From Galdieria sulphuraria (lineage: Eukaryota; Rhodophyta; Bangiophyceae; Galdieriales; Galdieriaceae), in contig NW_005178418.1 of assembly GCF_000341285.1 (NCBI RefSeq), positions 29,402 through 93,401 on the forward strand: a stretch of 64,000 nucleotides of DNA, read 5' to 3'. Numbering within the stretch: position 1 is the stretch's first letter; each line of letters begins with the position of its first letter. The notes below the pieces were generated by a model. That model saw only the letters and a program-made list of their open reading frames with translations. It searched no databases and was not told the origin of the DNA. A program made the position numbers and the translations under genes. Positions 46,176 to 58,058 of this stretch are shown here, piece after piece.

Positions 46176-46559
46176 TCTAAACCAATTTTATTTTTTCTAT
46201 TCATTTCAAACAACTTTTCAGAGATTATTCAAAGTCTATAGTCGACATGATGATGAGATATTCGAAAAGGTTTCCGTTGACTCATTTTGGTCAATATTGT
46301 CGACAAGAAAAAAACACCATCCTTGCCCCTCATAACTTATTTGCATAGATAGACCTCTCAGCAACTTTGCGGATGGCGATGCTTTAAAACAAAAATATTT
46401 CAAAAAAACTTGTTGCCTTTAGTTTGAAAACCGCAGAAAACTATCACTTGTCACCATTTCAAAAAAGAAGATGGAATGTATTCCTAATAGTATTACTTTT
46501 TCTTTTCATTGATCTTGTGATTATAACCAAGGTAAGAATTCATTTTATCACTTTCTCAC
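46176..46559. other. Intergenic, no gene seen
   Basis: 384 bp between the start of the unknown gene and the stop of TVP23. A short plus-strand frame overlaps the unknown gene's start and carries no recognisable feature. It should contain the promoter of the minus-strand gene. Confidence 0.5.
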
Positions 46560-47208
46560 TTACATAAACAACTTGGTGACTGAACGAAACATGGACTGAC
46601 TGTTTACAAACGCACTGAGGCGGTGCTTTGACTCTCGATCACATTTCAAGAATCCAACTAAGTTGGTACCACTAAGTGTCAAAGCTATTATAACTGCAAC
46701 CAACCACGTGATATGAAACTTCAAAATACACACAATACCCAACACTATCCATATTAAAGGAGAGAGATACATAGACCACCAAAAGACCCTGCTATCCACT
46801 TTGTTCGGCTTATAAGTTGGATCCTAAAGAGTCATTAATAAGCACCCTAAAAAGCAAGATCGCTTCTCATACTTCCTTAGACTCAAAGCGCCAACGAGTT
46901 GAACCATCGTCTTGTACTTCGTTCCACCATCGAAGTCCCACTAAAAGACGCCCTGTAATATTTTTTACAGTCCAAAAGTCAAACGAAACCAACGTTACAG
47001 TAATAACAAACTGAATAATAAAGCTGCTGGTAAAAAGACCCAATAAAAGATAGACCAATATCGACACTAGTTTGAAAGCAACTTGAAAAAACAAAGCCAT
47101 GGGATGGGAACTTCTAGAAAACAGTTGAGCGACTGCCAATGACGAGCTGTTATTTTCCGGTTCTTCAACTTGAAAGGTACTCACAGGTAAAGTAGTCTCT
47201 TCGTTCAT
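46560..47208 (-). CDS. TVP23: Golgi membrane protein TVP23 (FAM18)
   Basis: Two exons (47208-46873, 46823-46560) with a 49-bp intron give 199 aa. Family signature blocks are [45 protein letters not shown] (the most conserved stretch of the family), [12 protein letters not shown] joined to [16 protein letters not shown], and two more C-terminal spans. Four membrane segments in all match the family. TVP23 resides in late Golgi/TGN membranes and is linked to vesicle trafficking. It is head-to-head with the beta'-COP gene, 169 bp apart. Confidence 0.93.
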
Positions 47209-47377
47209 TCCTCACCCAATCTTATAAAAGTCGAATTGTTTTTGGAAATCTTTGAAAAGGTCTTAGAAACTTGGTTGCACTCCCTCTTCCCTAGTGAAAT
47301 AGAAAAAGTGGGAGTGTTGATACTGTTGTGAGCCACTTGTGTGGAACGTTCTCTTGCGTCTCAATTATTGAAGTGCA

Positions 47378-50182
47378 ATGGTATGTAGCCTTGTTGAGGA
47401 GTGAGTGTAAAGAATTCTAAGCAACATGTTTCCTTTAGCCTTCAAAGTTGGAAGTTTCTAAAACGTTTGAAGCGCGTTCTGAGCGAGTCAAGTGTGTTGA
47501 TCTCCATCCGAATGAGCCTTGGATACTAGCCTGTTTGTATGATGGAAGTATTATTGTATATGAATACAACTCCGGAGCGGTTATCAAGTCCTTCGAAACC
47601 GTAGAACAACCTGTTCGTTGTGGGAAGTTTATAGTACGGAAGCAGTGGATTGTAGTTGGAGCAGATGACTTGCAACTTAGAGTATACAACTACAACACTA
47701 TGGAAAAATTGAAAACTTTTGAGGCCCACGTGGATTATATAAGAAGTCTAGCCGTACACCCTTCGCTACCATATGTACTTTCAGCATCCGACGATATGCT
47801 TATCAAACTGTGGAACTGGGAAAAGGGTTGGTTGAACACGATGGTGTTTGAAGGTCACTCGCACTACGTGATGCAAGTTGTTTTTAATTCTAAAGATCCG
47901 AATACTTTTGCATCTGCCTCTTTGGATCGAACTGTTAAAGTATGGAATATTTCTTCGTCGGTTCCCAACTTTACTTTGGAAGGCCATGAGAAGGGAGTCA
48001 ATTGCTTGGATTATTTTAGTGGTGCAGATAAGCCATATTTGATATCAGGAAGTGATGACAGAACAGTCAAAGTGTGGGACTATCAGACAAAAAGTTGTAT
48101 TCAAACTCTGGAAGGACACGCCTACAACGTATCTTGTGTGGGTTTCCACCCTACGATGCCTCTTATTATGAGTGGCTCCGAAGACGGTATGATTATGATG
48201 TACAACTCATCAACTTATAAACTGGAAACCAGTCTGAACTTTGGTTTGGAACGTGTTTGGTCTTTATCCTATGTGAAAGGTTCTAACAAAGTAGCATTTG
48301 GTTTTGACTTTGGCACTGTATTAGCCCAAGTTGGTAAGGATAGACCTGTTGCCTCGATGGACTCTTCAGGAAGAGTTGTGATTGCCAAACATAGCGAAAT
48401 ACTCACAGTAAACTTGAAGAGTGTGGATTCGATGGTTATCACAGATGGAGAAAGACTACCTATTGCTCCGAAGGATATGGGAAGTTGTGAAGTTTTTCCA
48501 CAAGTTATGTCGCATAGTGCCAATGGTCGATTTGTAGCTGTTTGTGGTGAAGGCGAATATATTATTTATACTGCTCTCGCATGGAGAAATAAGGCTTTCG
48601 GAAGTGCTGAATCGGTATGGTTTTACTTGAATAGGCCTTTTTCTATTTCTTAATGTTTTGACATTAGTTTGTATGGGACAATGGTGCTGGCTTGTACGCA
48701 ATTCTAGAAAGTAATGGAAGAATACGAGTTTTTAATAAAATGTTTAAGGAAGTCAAGGTAATGAAGCCATCTTATACAGTAGAAGAAATTTTCGGAGGTG
48801 CTTTGTTGGGTGTCAAAGGAAGCGATTTTGTGTGCTTTTATGACTGGAATTTGTTACAAATCGTGAGAAGAGTAGATATCAATGCAAAAGGAGTTTTCTG
48901 GTCAGATTCTTCGGAGTTTATGGCAATTTCTGGTCCAGAGGCGTTTTATATTCTGAGGTATTCGAGAGACGCTGTCATGAATGCAATAGAAACCAATCGA
49001 GGTCAACTTGGAGAAGATGGTGTCGAAGATGCCTTTGAAGTCATTCAAGAATATCAAGATCGTGTTGCTTCTGGAAGGTGGATTGGTGATTGTTTTTTGT
49101 ATACTACCACAGATGGGAAACTTAAGTACTTGGTTGGTTCTGAGGTCTCCACTTTGGCACATATCGATAGTCAATTGATATTGTTGGGATATTTACCTTC
49201 CGAAAATAGAGCGTATCTTTTAGATAAGGAATGCAATATTATTTCATATCAACTTCTTGTATCTGTATTGGAGTACAAACTTGCCATCCTTCGTGGAGAT
49301 GAGAAAGCAGCAGATCAGTTTCTTGAACAAATTCCTCCTTCAGAGCGTACTAAATTGGCACATTTTTTGGAATCTCAAGGATGGTTAGAAAAGGCTCTCG
49401 ATTTAGCAACGGACCCTGACTATCGTTGTGAATTGGCTATTAAGCTTCGTAAACTGCATGTGGCAGTGGAAATTGCCAAACAGTTTCCTTCAGAGTCCAA
49501 ATGGCGACAAATCACAGAACTGGCACTTTCATCTGGAGATATCAATTTGACCGAAGAATGTATGAAGGAGTCTGGTGATTTTAGTGGTTTGTTAAGCCTA
49601 TATTCTGGCAAAGGAGACATCGAAGGAGTCAACAAAGTGGCTCAAATGGCAATAACCAGCGGAAAGTTAAACTTGGCCTTTCTTTGTTTCTTTTTAACTG
49701 GTGAGACACAAAGTTGCATTGATACATTGTTAAAAGCAAAGAGATATCCTGAGGCTGCTCTCTTTGCAAGAACATATGTGCCAAGCGAAATGACGAGAGT
49801 GGCACAAATGTGGCGTGAGCATTTAAAAAAGGAAGGAAATATTCGCTTGTCCAATTTGATCGCAGATCCTGTTTCGCACCCTCATTATTTTCCTGAATAT
49901 GATGAAACGTTACAATTGGAAAGGGAAACCAAAAGCCGAATATCCTCAAGACTACAAGTTCCACCTCAACGATGGAAAGAATATGAAGATGATGTGTTTG
50001 TTCCTCTTTCTTCGTTATTGAATCATATGGATAAGTTGCGAGTTACCGATGACCTTGCTGCATCGACTGAAGCATCTATTGGAGACGATTCATTGCTGCG
50101 CACGGATATAAACACGGAATGGGATACAAGCGAAACCAATGCTTCGGAAGAAGATAATCATTTGCAGAATGATGAAATGTGA
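47378..50182 (+). CDS. COPB2: Coatomer subunit beta' (COPB2)
   Basis: COPI coat component for Golgi-to-ER and intra-Golgi transport. Three coding exons (47378-47380, 47439-48614, 48668-50182) with 58- and 53-bp introns give 897 aa, the family length. The first coding exon is only the ATG, directly followed by GTATGT. Splicing then gives [29 protein letters not shown], as in other beta'-COP proteins. Two WD propellers follow ([31 protein letters not shown], and the COPI-WD region with [12 protein letters not shown]). The alpha-solenoid region comes next ([38 protein letters not shown]), with an acidic tail. Without the mini-exon the next ATG would remove only a few residues. Confidence 0.93.
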
Positions 50183-50326
50183 TAAGGTTTCGTAGTCTCA
50201 TTCGTGAAAGTTATTTGATCACAATAAAGGCATTGAATTTTGCTCCTATAACGTGAAATGTCGTCTACCATGGATAAAAATGAATTTCAACACAAAATTA
50301 TAGAAACGCAGAAACAATGCTTGTGT

Positions 50327-51751
50327 TTATGAAAAGAACATTAAACTAGATTCATTTACCCCCTCCTTGGCAAAGATTTCAAAGTATTGATATATAATAG
50401 TAACAGCAAGCAAAATACCAGTGCCTGAACCAATAGCTCCTAAAAAGTCTGCCATTATTGTTAACAGTCCGATACAAAAACCACCAAATGCTGCTGCAGT
50501 AGGAATATAACGATTAAGTTCCTTTACCAAAGATGTTTCACGATGACCCTTTAAAGTCATCTGCTGATCTTTCAACTGACGCGCGACATCTTTGGCTGAT
50601 GATCCTGATACTTCAATCCAGATTTTTGAAAATAATGCACATGCTGAAAGAATAAAGGCAAGATAGGTAATGGTTCTCAAGGGATCATATAAAGCTGCTG
50701 CAAGAGAAGGAGGTCTAGAAATGTAGTACACAATACCACCGATGGGAAATAGCTGGGAACCTCCTACTGAAGCCCATTTTCCAAATATACGAACAAAAAG
50801 GTTCCCAGGATAGTTGCGATAAAGTAGCTGACTGATAAAATAGATGTTGGAAACCAATGCCGTCTGCAGAATTATCGGTGTGTTAGAAGTATAAAACAAC
50901 TTAATCGGGTATGTTCCTTGTTGGCCTCGAACACGGCTGCTTTTGACTGGAAGATCGATTCTAAATCCTTGCAGATAAATAACCACTGTAAACACGATAA
51001 AAGTAGAAAGTAAATTGGTCAAGTTAGGAAGCTCGGGGCGTGTAAAGGCTTCTTTTAATGCCTTGAATTTATCTTCTCTGGAAACCAACAAATGAAATAG
51101 TGCGATAATAGCTCCTTCAAACTCCATACCCTTTCCGAGATTAACGGTTGCGGGTGAAAATGCTGCCCACACTATAGACTCGCATATATTCGTAGCAATA
51201 AACAAAGATATGCCACTTCCAAGGCCATAACCTTTTTGCAAGAGTTCATCGAGAAGCATAACGATAACACCAGCCGTGAACAGCTGAAAAACGATAAGGA
51301 ATCCATTCAAAAAGCCCAATGTTCTCAAATCGCCATACATTCCAGACGCTACATACGCAACTGCTTCTAACAAACCGATCAGGATAGCAACCAATTTTTG
51401 GGCAGCTGAAAAGAGTATTCTATCTTCCTTCACGCCCTGGTCTACTTGAATCAGCTTTGCACCCGCAAGTAACTGCATAATCATGCTTGAAGTGACGATG
51501 GGGCCAGTACCCAACTCCATTAGCGTCCCTCTATTAGAAGCGGCAAGTACCACTCTCATCCAATAAAAGGGGTCTGAAGATTTCGAATTCTTAAAGCCAT
51601 AGACAGGAATTTGACTACAAACCAAGTAAACGAGCAAAGTAAAGCAAGTCCATAGCAGTCTTTCACGGAAGGGAACCCTTTTTGCGGGCTGTTCTATTTC
51701 TGGCAATATGGGAAGGAAAGGCCTCACCAAATGCAGCACACGAAATCCCAT
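50327..51751 (-). CDS. SEC61A: Protein transport channel SEC61 alpha
   Basis: Pore subunit of the ER translocon. Intronless, 474 aa, the normal length. Start [20 protein letters not shown] and the plug-containing segment ([45 protein letters not shown]) are canonical. Ten hydrophobic spans follow, with [20 protein letters not shown] and [21 protein letters not shown] conserved. The C-terminus ([11 protein letters not shown]-like segment, then VNESSLMFF) is normal. The gene is convergent with beta'-COP, with about 145 bp between stops. Confidence 0.97.
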   Translation of the reverse strand: MGFRVLHLVRPFLPILPEIEQPAKRVPFRERLLWTCFTLLVYLVCSQIPVYGFKNSKSSDPFYWMRVVLAASNRGTLMELGTGPIVTSSMIMQLLAGAKLIQVDQGVKEDRILFSAAQKLVAILIGLLEAVAYVASGMYGDLRTLGFLNGFLIVFQLFTAGVIVMLLDELLQKGYGLGSGISLFIATNICESIVWAAFSPATVNLGKGMEFEGAIIALFHLLVSREDKFKALKEAFTRPELPNLTNLLSTFIVFTVVIYLQGFRIDLPVKSSRVRGQQGTYPIKLFYTSNTPIILQTALVSNIYFISQLLYRNYPGNLFVRIFGKWASVGGSQLFPIGGIVYYISRPPSLAAALYDPLRTITYLAFILSACALFSKIWIEVSGSSAKDVARQLKDQQMTLKGHRETSLVKELNRYIPTAAAFGGFCIGLLTIMADFLGAIGSGTGILLAVTIIYQYFEIFAKEGVNESSLMFFS

Positions 51752-52168
51752 ATTAATAAAAGTTAAAGCCTTGTGAAAAACTTTGAGCTAAAAAGTGCGC
51801 CAAACGGGTGACTACCTAAAACACTCGTCCGTTTTGGATAGGGCTTATCCCTCCTGATTTGATAATGTCTCTTCGGGGAAAAATGCCAAATGGAAATAGC
51901 GCATTAACGTCTCATGCAAAGTTTTCTCCTGTGTGATATATTTGCCGATCTTTTAAAGCTACGTCTCCTATTATTTTTGTATTCATTTTAATTGAAAGAT
52001 ATATTTACTTTTGAAGTAGATATTCTATATGTATTTGGGGTCTTTTGAGTCCTTGTCAAATAGCTGTTGTAGAACATGAAGAACTATATTATAGCTCTAT
52101 GATACCCGACAAAAGCTGACGAACAGTTAACACTTAAAATGTTATACTAAATAATAAGTGTTGTTTGT
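51752..52168. other. Divergent gap upstream of SEC61 alpha
   Basis: 417 bp with promoters for both flanking genes. A GCGCCAAA octamer (reverse of the E2F core) lies about 45 bp upstream of the SEC61 alpha start; no expression meaning is claimed. No gene seen. Confidence 0.5.
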
Positions 52169-53142
52169 ATGAAAGAAAACATGTCTAAAGCCTATGGAGG
52201 TTTCCGTAAAGGTTTTCATCATGTTAAAAATATCCCAATTTCAAGTAAATATCATCACGAGCTATTATTTCTTATTTATGATCTCCTCACTCTCGGAATG
52301 CAAGTCGGCAACAGCACAGTAGCTTCTAAAGACATACTGGCAAAGAAAGACAATATGGACTTAAAAAGTTATTTCCATGAAACGTGTGAAGCTCTGTGTT
52401 CGAAACTCTCAACTTTACAACTCTGTCTGGGATTCAAACAGTCACCCGTAAAAGACGACGCTAGTGAGGACCTTGCCAGCAATTTGGAGTCTGTTGTGGC
52501 TGCACTCCAAGATTTGAAAGATTGTATCTTGGAAATGAGTAACCTATCTACTGACGAAGTTGTCGATTCCAACCAGCAGAGAGAGGTATGTCTGAAAGTG
52601 CAAAGTCTTTTCCATTTTTGCTTATGTTTTGTGAAAGCTGGAAAAACAACTCGTTGACGTCAAGGTCTTACTTGCCATAGCCTTGAGTAGAAAGGAAGAG
52701 TTGTGTTTGTGTTTGTCAGGTTTGAAGAAAAGACAGGTATTTCTTTTTAGAGTTCTTCAATTAAGCTCCTTATCTTGTTTTTGCAGAGCCAGGATGGAAA
52801 GAGTATTGGTAATACTAGTAGTTGGCAAGTTTTCGGTTCCTTTAAGGGCATGAATACAGAAAATCAGTTAAAAGACGACTTTTCTAGAAGAACGGTAGGT
52901 TTCCATGAGACTTTTGCTCTTGTTTTCTAACTACTGTCTCTAGAAACTTGCGGAAGACAGAGTTATGGCTGCACGTGAAGCAGTGAACCGTACCAGAGGT
53001 ATTGTATTCTTTTGGAATGACTTTGTCAAGTTCTAATAACATTTTAGCGCATTTGGAAGAGCTTCAGAAAGCGTTATGCAAAGAGCAAGAAAGAACAAAA
53101 GAACTTATGAAATGTCTCGATGATTTCGAAGAAAGATGGTGA
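52169..53142 (+). CDS. Coiled-coil protein, not recognised
   Basis: Five exons (52169-52585, 52638-52736, 52787-52894, 52944-52998, 53048-53142) with 49-52 bp introns give 257 aa. The N-terminal 100 residues are helical with a hydrophobic helix (YHHELLFLIYDLLTLGMQVG). The rest is charged coiled coil (EKQLVDVKVLLAIALSRKEEL, KLAEDRVMAAREAVN, EELQKALCKEQERTKELMK) with a short Ser-rich linker in between. No zinc, membrane or catalytic motifs. All five joins are in phase with good donors, so the gene model is solid even though the function is not. An in-frame second ATG at 52181 is a possible alternative start. Confidence 0.65.
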
Positions 53143-54998
53143 TTTAGAGACGACACATACTACTTATAATTAAACATTGTGAAGAATATGTGTCGTAAAG
53201 CCTTGCTTCAGGCATTGCAGCTATATTTGCATTTTTGATGGAGTATTTTGAGTGAAACAGATATTTTCATGATGTCAAATCCTTTATATAGTGGTTTTTT
53301 GACTCTATTGCCCTGCTCGTCTTGGTTGTATCATGTTCGTATCCTACATATTCTCAAAATAGAAGAGACTTTGTTGGGAATCGACTGTCAAAGGGCTTTC
53401 AGATAATCAAGAATAATCTTTTCTTATTCTTTTATATATTGTTTACCTCTATCGTTTTTTCATGGTATTTCATTTAAGCGTATACAGAACCGCTATATGT
53501 ATGAAAACCATAACCAGCAGTAATAACATGTACCCCTGAGGTGCTATTTCTCCTAGTTGCTGTATACTTTTGTCTGCATTAGTCCTTTCAAAGTTATTAT
53601 TTATTAAAAATACTCTCCAATTATTTGCAAAAGTATAGCTAGTTTGAAAAAATTCCAATTATTCTTGCATGGTGTTAACCAAGTCTTGGCCTCTTTTAAC
53701 GTCATAGAGTTGTTTTGAAGGGTACACAAACTTCGATATCTGGTTAAGCAGAAAAGACCCAAGTATATTCGTTGCTTTTATACCATAGACACTGTACGAG
53801 TATTTCGAATATAACATATTAGAGGTAGTTTTGCGAGAAAAACGTTTTGCAAGTATAAAGGTCTTTGTTTCGAGCACAGCACCAGTCTTTCGTCTCAAAA
53901 TTACGGCCTCCGTGAAAACTATCCACCGGTTATGACAGCCATGAAAGCTCAACTTGGTACAGAGTGTAGACCAACAACTTAGCTTATAACCTACTTCAAA
54001 GATGCAACCCTAATATTCAACAGTATATGTCTTCCTATTTGAGCACGAAGCCGTTACCCTAGCCTCGTCCTGCGCAACCATACATTTTATACAGACTCAA
54101 CTTTTTATACTCAGTCTCTGTAGTTAAACAGCTTCTCACCCACAAAATCAACCTTAAACAGCACCCGAACCATTCTTTCTTGAAAAGAAATCTTGAATTA
54201 TTCAAAAAGACGTTGTGAAAGTAAAAACATTTATCTCCCGTGTTGAGAAAGTCGAACATGCCTAATCCAAACTATTTTCTAGAAATACGGATATCAAATG
54301 TTAAATTGGGCTCTTGTCCATGTGGACAGTGAAGCTGCAAGGAAGAAGTGAATATAGCTCCATTGCAATTGTTCTCTTTTTGAAAGTAACAGGCTCGAAA
54401 AAGAACATAGAATAAATTTCATATAGAACAGAGCACGTTTAGGTGGGAAATGGATACATTATCTTGTATCAGAGTCTATCCAAACAAAGTATTCAAAACA
54501 CGACAAGTCTTGTTTCTTTAAGCCCATTATTATAGGGGTGGAGCTTTCTTTAAGAGAATTCTCATATTTGGTTGCGGAATGAATGTATTTGACATCCTAT
54601 TGGGGAGTTTGTATCACATGGGCTCAGAAGAATTGGGCATTTGTAAGATAAAATGCTTGCTCATCTTGAGCTGACAAGAACGGAAACAAACCTTTTCACT
54701 GAAACCATCTAATACTGGAATTCACTAAGTTGAGCTATTCATAAATTTAAATAAATATACGCTTAGTTGTATATTTCTCTGAAGCAATAATAAAAGGGAA
54801 TACAAACCCTTGTTCTGTGTATAAGAAGCCATCCAGCTACTGATGAATGCTATTTGAGAGTTGTGACGTCTATCAAGATGCTTAAAGACGGAATCGTCTC
54901 TATACTATTTTAAAACTAGGAAGCAAAGTTATCATCAAAGACTACTTTTGGATGACCAAAAAAGTTATAGGCTTATAAAAACGCGCACAATTTAGGGA
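53143..54998. other. Gene-poor AT-rich stretch
   Basis: About 1.86 kb without a convincing gene. Minus-strand frames at 53470-53658 and 53659-54000 lie in the same frame, separated by a single TAA; the downstream one ends in a membrane-anchor-like tail (see findings). A 66-codon minus frame at 54059-54259 has no recognisable feature. No tRNA-like promoter boxes were recognised. Part of the right end must be the promoter of the small frame at 54999 and of the WNK gene. Confidence 0.45.
53470..53985 (-). pseudogene. Possible decayed or misread tail-anchored protein gene
   Basis: A frame on the minus strand is open for about 175 codons if one TAA at 53659-53661 is ignored. The distal part ends GEIAPQG, then a 19-residue hydrophobic stretch (YMLLLLVMVFIHIAVLYTL) and a stop, which is the layout of a tail-anchored protein. 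No ATG begins the frame. I found no in-phase GT-AG intron that removes the TAA. It may be a host gene remnant, a gene with a splice I missed, or chance in AT-rich DNA. Confidence 0.25.
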
Positions 54999-55205
54999 AT
55001 GGCTCATTTTTTCTGGAGGCAGTTGTCCGGTTACTGTTGGAACCAATTACTCCGACCATTGAAAATTGAAGCCCATTCCAGGCTTCCTCACTTTTGCTGT
55101 CCAGATTTGACTTTGAAATTGTCTCCCAACATCGGTTCGGTGAAGTCAGTCATCGAGAAAGGAACCGTGAAACCCGCAACTAGTGAGCACCTATATAAAG
55201 TTTAG
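54999..55205 (+). CDS. 68-residue frame upstream of the WNK gene, unknown
   Basis: An ATG-to-TAG frame of 68 aa with an amphipathic, aromatic N-terminus (MAHFFWRQLSGYCWNQLLRP) that could serve as a mitochondrial leader, a Cys pair (FCC) and a basic middle (GSVKSVIEKGTVKPATSE). It ends 132 bp before the WNK start codon on the same strand. It could be a short independent gene, an upstream frame on the WNK transcript, or chance. No family recognised. Confidence 0.35.
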   Translation: MAHFFWRQLSGYCWNQLLRPLKIEAHSRLPHFCCPDLTLKLSPNIGSVKSVIEKGTVKPATSEHLYKV

Positions 55206-55337
55206 TTGTTACTTTCAAAGAGGAAAATTTTGTAAAGTTGCAAGGTTCGTACCGTGTAGTATGCAGAGTGGTGACCGTTAGGCGTGTCGTCCCCCTCTAC
55301 CGTTCCTTTTCCTTATTTTTCAGGTCCTATCTTTCAA

Positions 55338-58058
55338 ATGGAGGAATCTTTGGGTTTTAAGGCAGATGAGCAAGAGTACAACGCGGAAAGTGACCCTACT
55401 GGTCGCTATGTACGGGTAAGCAGGCAACTTTTCACTTTGTTGTCGTTTACAAAAGTTATCTAGTCAAACGTGGAACTTGGAAGAGGAGCCTATAAAACCG
55501 TTTATAAGGCTTTTGATAGGGTGGAAGCTCTAGAGGTGGCTTGGAATAAGCTTCACGTGGAACGTTTTGCGAAGAGCGATATCTACAAAGTTTTGAACGA
55601 AGTGGAACTGTTGAGAAAGCTGAGACATAAGAATATTCTTGTTTTCCACGCAGCGTGGCAAAAAGAGGACCAACATGGAAGAGCTACTTGTGACTTTATA
55701 ACGGAGTTGATGACTTCCGGAACCCTTAAGGAATACATAAAAAAGGCTCAGACTATCAAGGTGAAGGTTATTCGCCGATGGGGTGAAAACATTCTGGAAG
55801 CCATTGAGTATTTACACTCCCAGAATCCACCTATCATGCATCGTGACTTAAAGTGCGATAATATATTCATAAACGGTAACACGGGAACGTTGAAAGTTGG
55901 GGACTTGGGCTTATCAGCAGTAAGGGACAAGCCTATGGCCCTTTCCGTTTTGGGTACCCCGGAATTTATGGCACCAGAACTATATGAAGAAAAATACAGT
56001 GAAAAAGTAGATATTTATGCGTTTGGAATGTGCTTATTGGAAATGGTTACTATGGAATATCCTTATAGTGAATGCAAGAATGCTGCTCAGATTTTTCGAA
56101 AGGTAATGAGAGGGGAGAAGCCAAATGCCTTTAAAAGGCTAAAGGATTGTGAAATTAAGAGAGTCATTGCTGAGTGTCTTCTACCTGAAAGACAGAGACC
56201 AAGTGCTTCCGATCTCTTACACTTGGATCTCTTTACAAAGTGGGAGGAAGACGATGGCGTGTTGGATAACCGTTCTTTAATGTGTACAGAGGATGAATTG
56301 GAGAAGGCTTGTTCAGACCAAATGGAAAGCTCGTTATCGTCAGTTACTGGTTTGTCGAACCGAAGTAATGAGCTCCAATCGGAAGGAACAGTGGGACCTT
56401 CTACTCAGAAAAGCGTTAAAGAAGACAAGCAAGACGAAAAGAGTGAAAGCAGGTTGCCTTATGTTTCTTCCCATAGCGAAGGTGCCAGTATGAAAGTAAA
56501 TGGCGATTTAGCCTCGTGTGCCAACCGTAACCTGATTTTCCATGGTGATTCGCAGTTTTTAAGACCAGTTGGTAATCCCGCTGTTGAACTTCTTCGTCCA
56601 ACTACGTCAACAGATGGTGTCTTTCGACTTTGTCTGCAAATTCCTGTCGAAGGCTCCTCGAAAAAAATAGAGTTCGATTTTGATCCCAGGAATGATTCTC
56701 CGGAATCGCTAGCCGAAGAAATGGTGATTGAGCTGAACCTAAACTCATCCCAGTTGGAATCTATCAAGGAAGAAATTGAAAATCAAATGGTGAAAATCCT
56801 CCATAGCATCCCTTCAGATGAACAGTCACAGAGAATGCAAGATGAATCCTGCAACAGTGAAAAGATAGATGCGCAAAGTCAAACAAATACTGCATCAGAA
56901 GACGCAAGTTGTCATATCTTTTCTCCTCGAGACTCTGGAAAAGAAGTGGTTCCGATTGTTATTGTCGGTCCAGTTTTAGGGGAGAGTAATGATGATAACG
57001 ACTCGGAGTCCTCCACGTCATCATCTGTTAGAGATGAAGCTGTCGTTGTTCACAAAAGTCGGAATGTGTCCCCACTGTCTACTTTGCATTCCAGAAGAAA
57101 AGCAGTTAGTGACGGAGAGAATAGTTTTGTGCAACCCACTTTAAACGGTACTATCTCAAGGGATAGTCGTTCGTATCCTCTCTTTATGGAAGATTCAGAT
57201 ATCGAAGATGTTGGCTTAGGATTTTCCTTGATGGAGGCTGTTGCACGTAACGACAGTTTCGAGGTCCAGAGGTTGCTTGACAAAGGTGCCCCTGTAACTT
57301 ATTTTGATTATGATAGGCGCACTCCTCTCCATGTCGCGGCCTCCGAAGGAAATGTGGAGGTTGCGAAGCTCCTTGTTGAAAGAGGAGCTTCAACAGAGGC
57401 TAGAGATAGATGGGGATCAACTCCGGTATTGGAAGCTCTGGTAGCAGGCCACAAGAGTTTGGCAAAAATGTTGCGAAATGCGTCGAGACCACGTAGTTGG
57501 CTCTCTAGTTGTCCATCTTCTGCACGTTCACAGATGAGTGCCAGTCCTGCTCGTAAATCGCCAAATAGCGCTCGTACCCCACGAATTGATAGTTTGAATT
57601 CACAACAAGCTATGAGTGCAGAAGATTTGGTGAGCATTATGTACGGACAAGAAGCATACCCTAGCGATGAAACAGAGTCTATTCGAGCTAGTCACGATAG
57701 TAGTACATCCGATGATGGTTCAGGCAATATTAGTTCACCATATTATATTCGAAATAACGAAATATATAGCGGGCGCAGTGATACAAAACGTCAGCAAAAT
57801 GCGCTGACAAAAAACCTTGATGCACTGAATATTGATCTGGAACATCTTCCTTTGCATCAAAGTAAGGAAACTGATCCGGATTCGGATGAAGAAGAGGAGC
57901 TTCGTAGACTAGAAGAAGCATTTCTCAAGGAGCTATTAGAACTTGAAAGAAAGCGGCAACAGGCTATTCTTGATTTGCGACAGCGCCTTTCGGAGAAGAA
58001 AAGAAGCAGCTCCGCATCTTTAAAAGATTTTAACGTAGAAAGCTATTCCAATCACTAG
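55338..58058 (+). CDS. WNK-type protein kinase with OSR1_C-like domain and ankyrin repeats
   Basis: Two exons (55338-55415, 55464-58058) with a 48-bp intron give 890 aa. The kinase domain starts right after the splice (SNVELGRGAYKTVYKAFD). The catalytic lysine sits in the Gly loop, as in WNKs (AYKTV), while the usual VAxK position reads EVAWNKL. HRDLKCDNIFINGN, VGDLGLSAV (DLG for DFG) and GTPEFMAPELYEE are all WNK-like, and the domain ends near residue 285. At about 410-475 a block (GVFRLCLQIPVEGSSKKIEFDF, LNLNSSQLESIKEEIE) resembles the OSR1_C/CCT domain of WNKs. At about 610-700 come two to three ankyrin repeats (RRTPLHVAASEGNVEVAKLLVERGA). A C-terminal coiled coil follows. Confidence 0.9.
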
